In this document: in pieces, positions 6,501-6,855 of the stretch
How positions within the stretch are numbered: position 1 is the stretch's first letter
How the letters are laid out: every line of letters starts with the position of its first letter
From: Ignavibacteria bacterium UBA4661
Lineage (GTDB): Bacteria > Bacteroidota > Ignavibacteria > Kapaibacteriales > UBA4661
NCBI GenBank assembly: GCA_002405405.1
Contig: DHLT01000173.1
Span: 1-6,855 of the forward strand
Length of the DNA: 6,855 bases
Reading direction: 5' to 3'
Program-made: the position numbers and the translations under genes
The notes under the pieces: model-generated
Databases searched by the model: none
What the model saw: only the letters and a program-made list of their open reading frames with translations
What the model was told of the DNA's origin: nothing

Positions 6501-6732
6501 ATGCACGTTGATACAAGAGTTCGGGGTCTTGGTTGATATGCCATCGTGTTTCGGTGAGCTTAGTAGGCTTGCCTGATTGTCGCACAACCAGTTGCCAAAT
6601 TTGTTCGGTTTTCTTGCTATCGAAGAAGATGATTAAATGCTCTTGAAAGAGTTTAGTTACTTTGGTTTCAATCTTCTTGCGGGTATTGTAGTCGGGAATA
6701 ATGCCATTTGCAAGGGGCTGGCACAGCAACAC
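3559..6732 (-). CDS. Eco57I-like type IIG DNA adenine methyltransferase / restriction enzyme, main body of a frameshifted gene
   Basis: This protein should transfer a methyl group from S-adenosylmethionine to adenine N6 in a specific DNA site. Over 1057 residues I see: a helical N-terminal region (about 1-280, with WYASLMMNRLMLCYF at 140-154); GAYYTKEDITDYI (288-300), typical just before N6-methyltransferase cores; motif I ILDPTCGSGAFLF (452-464); YGVDIMREAVEIAKLRL (535-551); a charged coiled-coil-like stretch (about 636-664); the catalytic motif NPPY (717-720); IVPLALV (762-768); and a C-terminal target-recognition region with NLRDLNPSDIQGFKFP (951-966). Eco57I relatives usually carry an N-terminal nuclease; I cannot identify a clean PD-(D/E)XK motif here. 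The start given is a GTG at 6730-6732 inside conserved-looking sequence. The frame stays open up to 6774 and the true N-terminus is in another frame to the right, so this is unlikely to be the native start. The stop is 6 bases before the next gene. The half encoding residues about 721-1015 is far more AT-rich than the core. Confidence 0.9.
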   Translation of the reverse strand: MLLCQPLANGIIPDYNTRKKIETKVTKLFQEHLIIFFDSKKTEQIWQLVVRQSGKPTKLTETRWHINQDPELLYQRASGIFFELDEEEHITIVDVTKRIADNFQQNNERVTKQFYDKFKKEHTAFLSFIKGITNKADQEWYASLMMNRLMLCYFIQKKGFLDNNKNYLRDKLNACKAKKGKAKFYSFYRDFLLVLFHKGLNEPTQSPSTRIEIGTIPYLNGGLFDEHELEKSNTTIAIEDKAFERLFDFFDQYEWHLDTRITASGKDINPDVIGYIFEKYINDRANMGAYYTKEDITDYISKNCILPYLFDETKRQYPKAFTADAEVWRMVQHSGDRYIYDAVKKGVDMALPEDIHIGIDTSQPNLLERRKEWNKSAPADYALPTEIWREVVERRNRYTDIRMKIDSGEIQSINDFITYNLNIRQFAQDVVESTSDPELLKHFYKALNSVTILDPTCGSGAFLFAAMNILEPLYESCIQRMRAFTEDEDRANAGDKKNFQHKFKFFREVLENIQSPQHPNLQYFIYKNIILQNLYGVDIMREAVEIAKLRLFLKLIATVEPDYRKLNLGLEPLPDIDFNIRAGNTLVGFATEADLDTALENRMDFDNDKENIKEKCDIVARAFARYKEIQLTYGDDFKEFRQAKEELNKRLKELNDELNILLAKQLYGIDTTKPAKLHAWLASHQPFHWFAEFYEIIQDKGDALSKSKGGFDVIIGNPPYLEIRQINYQLKGLKTLESGAVHNMCMERSLQILKDTGNISMIVPLALVCTQRMIVIQNLLENNKITWYSNFAWRPGKLFENVNRALTIFVSNYSDRQNVYNTNYIKWSSDTRDDVFPNISFIPWNNKRNSFWVPKLGNKIEEIILQKVLKSDKTKSHIISKHSSNRIYYRTTGGLYWKRFTNFPPKFYVNGKEGKSSRETFFAVKEKNHDIICIAILSSNLFWWWYTITSNLRDLNPSDIQGFKFPSSMLDDTELLKFGKKYLKDLEANSAMLTRIQKQTGETQTQSFKIALSKPIIDEIDAVLAQHYGFTEEELDFIINYDIKYRMGKELEGEEEE
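4607..4634. repeat. Short palindrome-rich repeat-like insert inside the methyltransferase gene
   Basis: The plus strand reads CCCTTCGACTTGCTCAGGG (4607-4625), which overlaps AGGGC-ATC-GCCCT (4622-4626 with 4630-4634, a perfect 5-bp hairpin). The first part closely resembles the CCCTGAGC...GTCGAAGGG palindromic motif seen scattered between genes in many bacterial genomes. Here it is read in frame as DALSKSKGG, directly ahead of FDVIIGNPPY (711-720). An in-frame insertion of such an element is inference. Confidence 0.5.
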
Positions 6733-6752
6733 CTTAAAGCCACTTTTTTCGG

Positions 6753-6855
6753 CTACTGCTTGAGGGTGTATGCTTCATTATCAACGACAATAGACTGAGT
6801 TGTTGTATCGTTGTTCCAGCCAATATCATTAAAAAGTTCGCGGAAATTGAACTGC
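6753..6855 (-). pseudogene. N-terminal fragment of the Eco57I-like methyltransferase, cut off by a frameshift and by the window edge
   Basis: Reading leftward from 6854 there are 33 codons open to the window edge, beginning QFNFRELFNDIGWNN and ending NEAYTLKQ, then a TAG at 6753-6755. FNFRELFNDIGW resembles the start of large Eco57I-type methyltransferase/restriction proteins. The sense continues immediately in the next frame (AVAEKSGFKVLL), so a joined reading NEAYTLK-AVAEKSGFKV is natural and needs one additional base near 6759. The gene's own start codon lies beyond the window. The downstream frame is closed by TGA at 6775-6777 and the upstream frame by TAG at 6753-6755, so the shift must lie within those 25 bases. 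Whether it is a true mutation or a base-call/assembly error cannot be told from the sequence. The assignment to this gene is inferred from sequence character and continuity. Confidence 0.75.

Noticed and set aside
6744..6777. Programmed frameshifting or phase variation at the A6 run
   Set aside because: The A6 run lies downstream of the TAG that ends the upstream frame, so slippage there cannot rescue reading; no slippery heptamer is present in 6753-6777.

Overview
The window carries one block of minus-strand bacterial genes (about 979 to the right edge), followed on its left by about 1 kb that looks like non-coding or decayed DNA. I see no strong taxonomic marker. Moderate-to-low G+C, AT-rich gaps and the lack of convincing Shine-Dalgarno sequences fit Bacteroidota, Chlorobiota or Ignavibacteria-like bacteria, but this is a weak inference. 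No tRNA, rRNA, CRISPR array or intact transposase was found.

Layout, in the direction of transcription (right to left). At the right edge is the N-terminal fragment of a large Eco57I-like (type IIG-style) DNA adenine methyltransferase/restriction enzyme. It breaks by a one-base frameshift near 6753-6777, and the rest of the protein then runs without interruption from about 6774 to 3559. Only 6 bases later comes a 546-residue AlbA_2 (Schlafen-like) / HATPase_c_4 protein with C-terminal winged helices. After a 169-bp gap comes a 157-residue DprA/SLOG-like Rossmann protein, and after 41 bp an 82-residue protein of unknown function. Positions 1-978 hold no gene I can defend. They contain a good minus-strand intrinsic terminator (351-392), a pair of diverged direct repeats (117-192 and 810-875), a 40-base-period repeat with a hairpin, and several inverted repeats.

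How the genes may work together: the methyltransferase and the AlbA_2/HATPase protein are almost certainly co-transcribed and look like the end of a restriction-modification or defence operon whose start lies right of the window. The methyltransferase has a catalytic core of ordinary composition and a much more AT-rich target-recognition half, which suggests that its specificity region was exchanged. A short palindrome-rich repeat-like insert sits in frame just before its NPPY motif, close to that boundary. The DprA-like and 82-residue genes lie downstream on the same strand and may or may not belong to the same unit.

Most notable points: the frameshift that splits the methyltransferase, the composition break and repeat-like insert inside it, and the combination of an Eco57I-like enzyme, an AlbA_2/HATPase protein and a solitary DprA-like protein.
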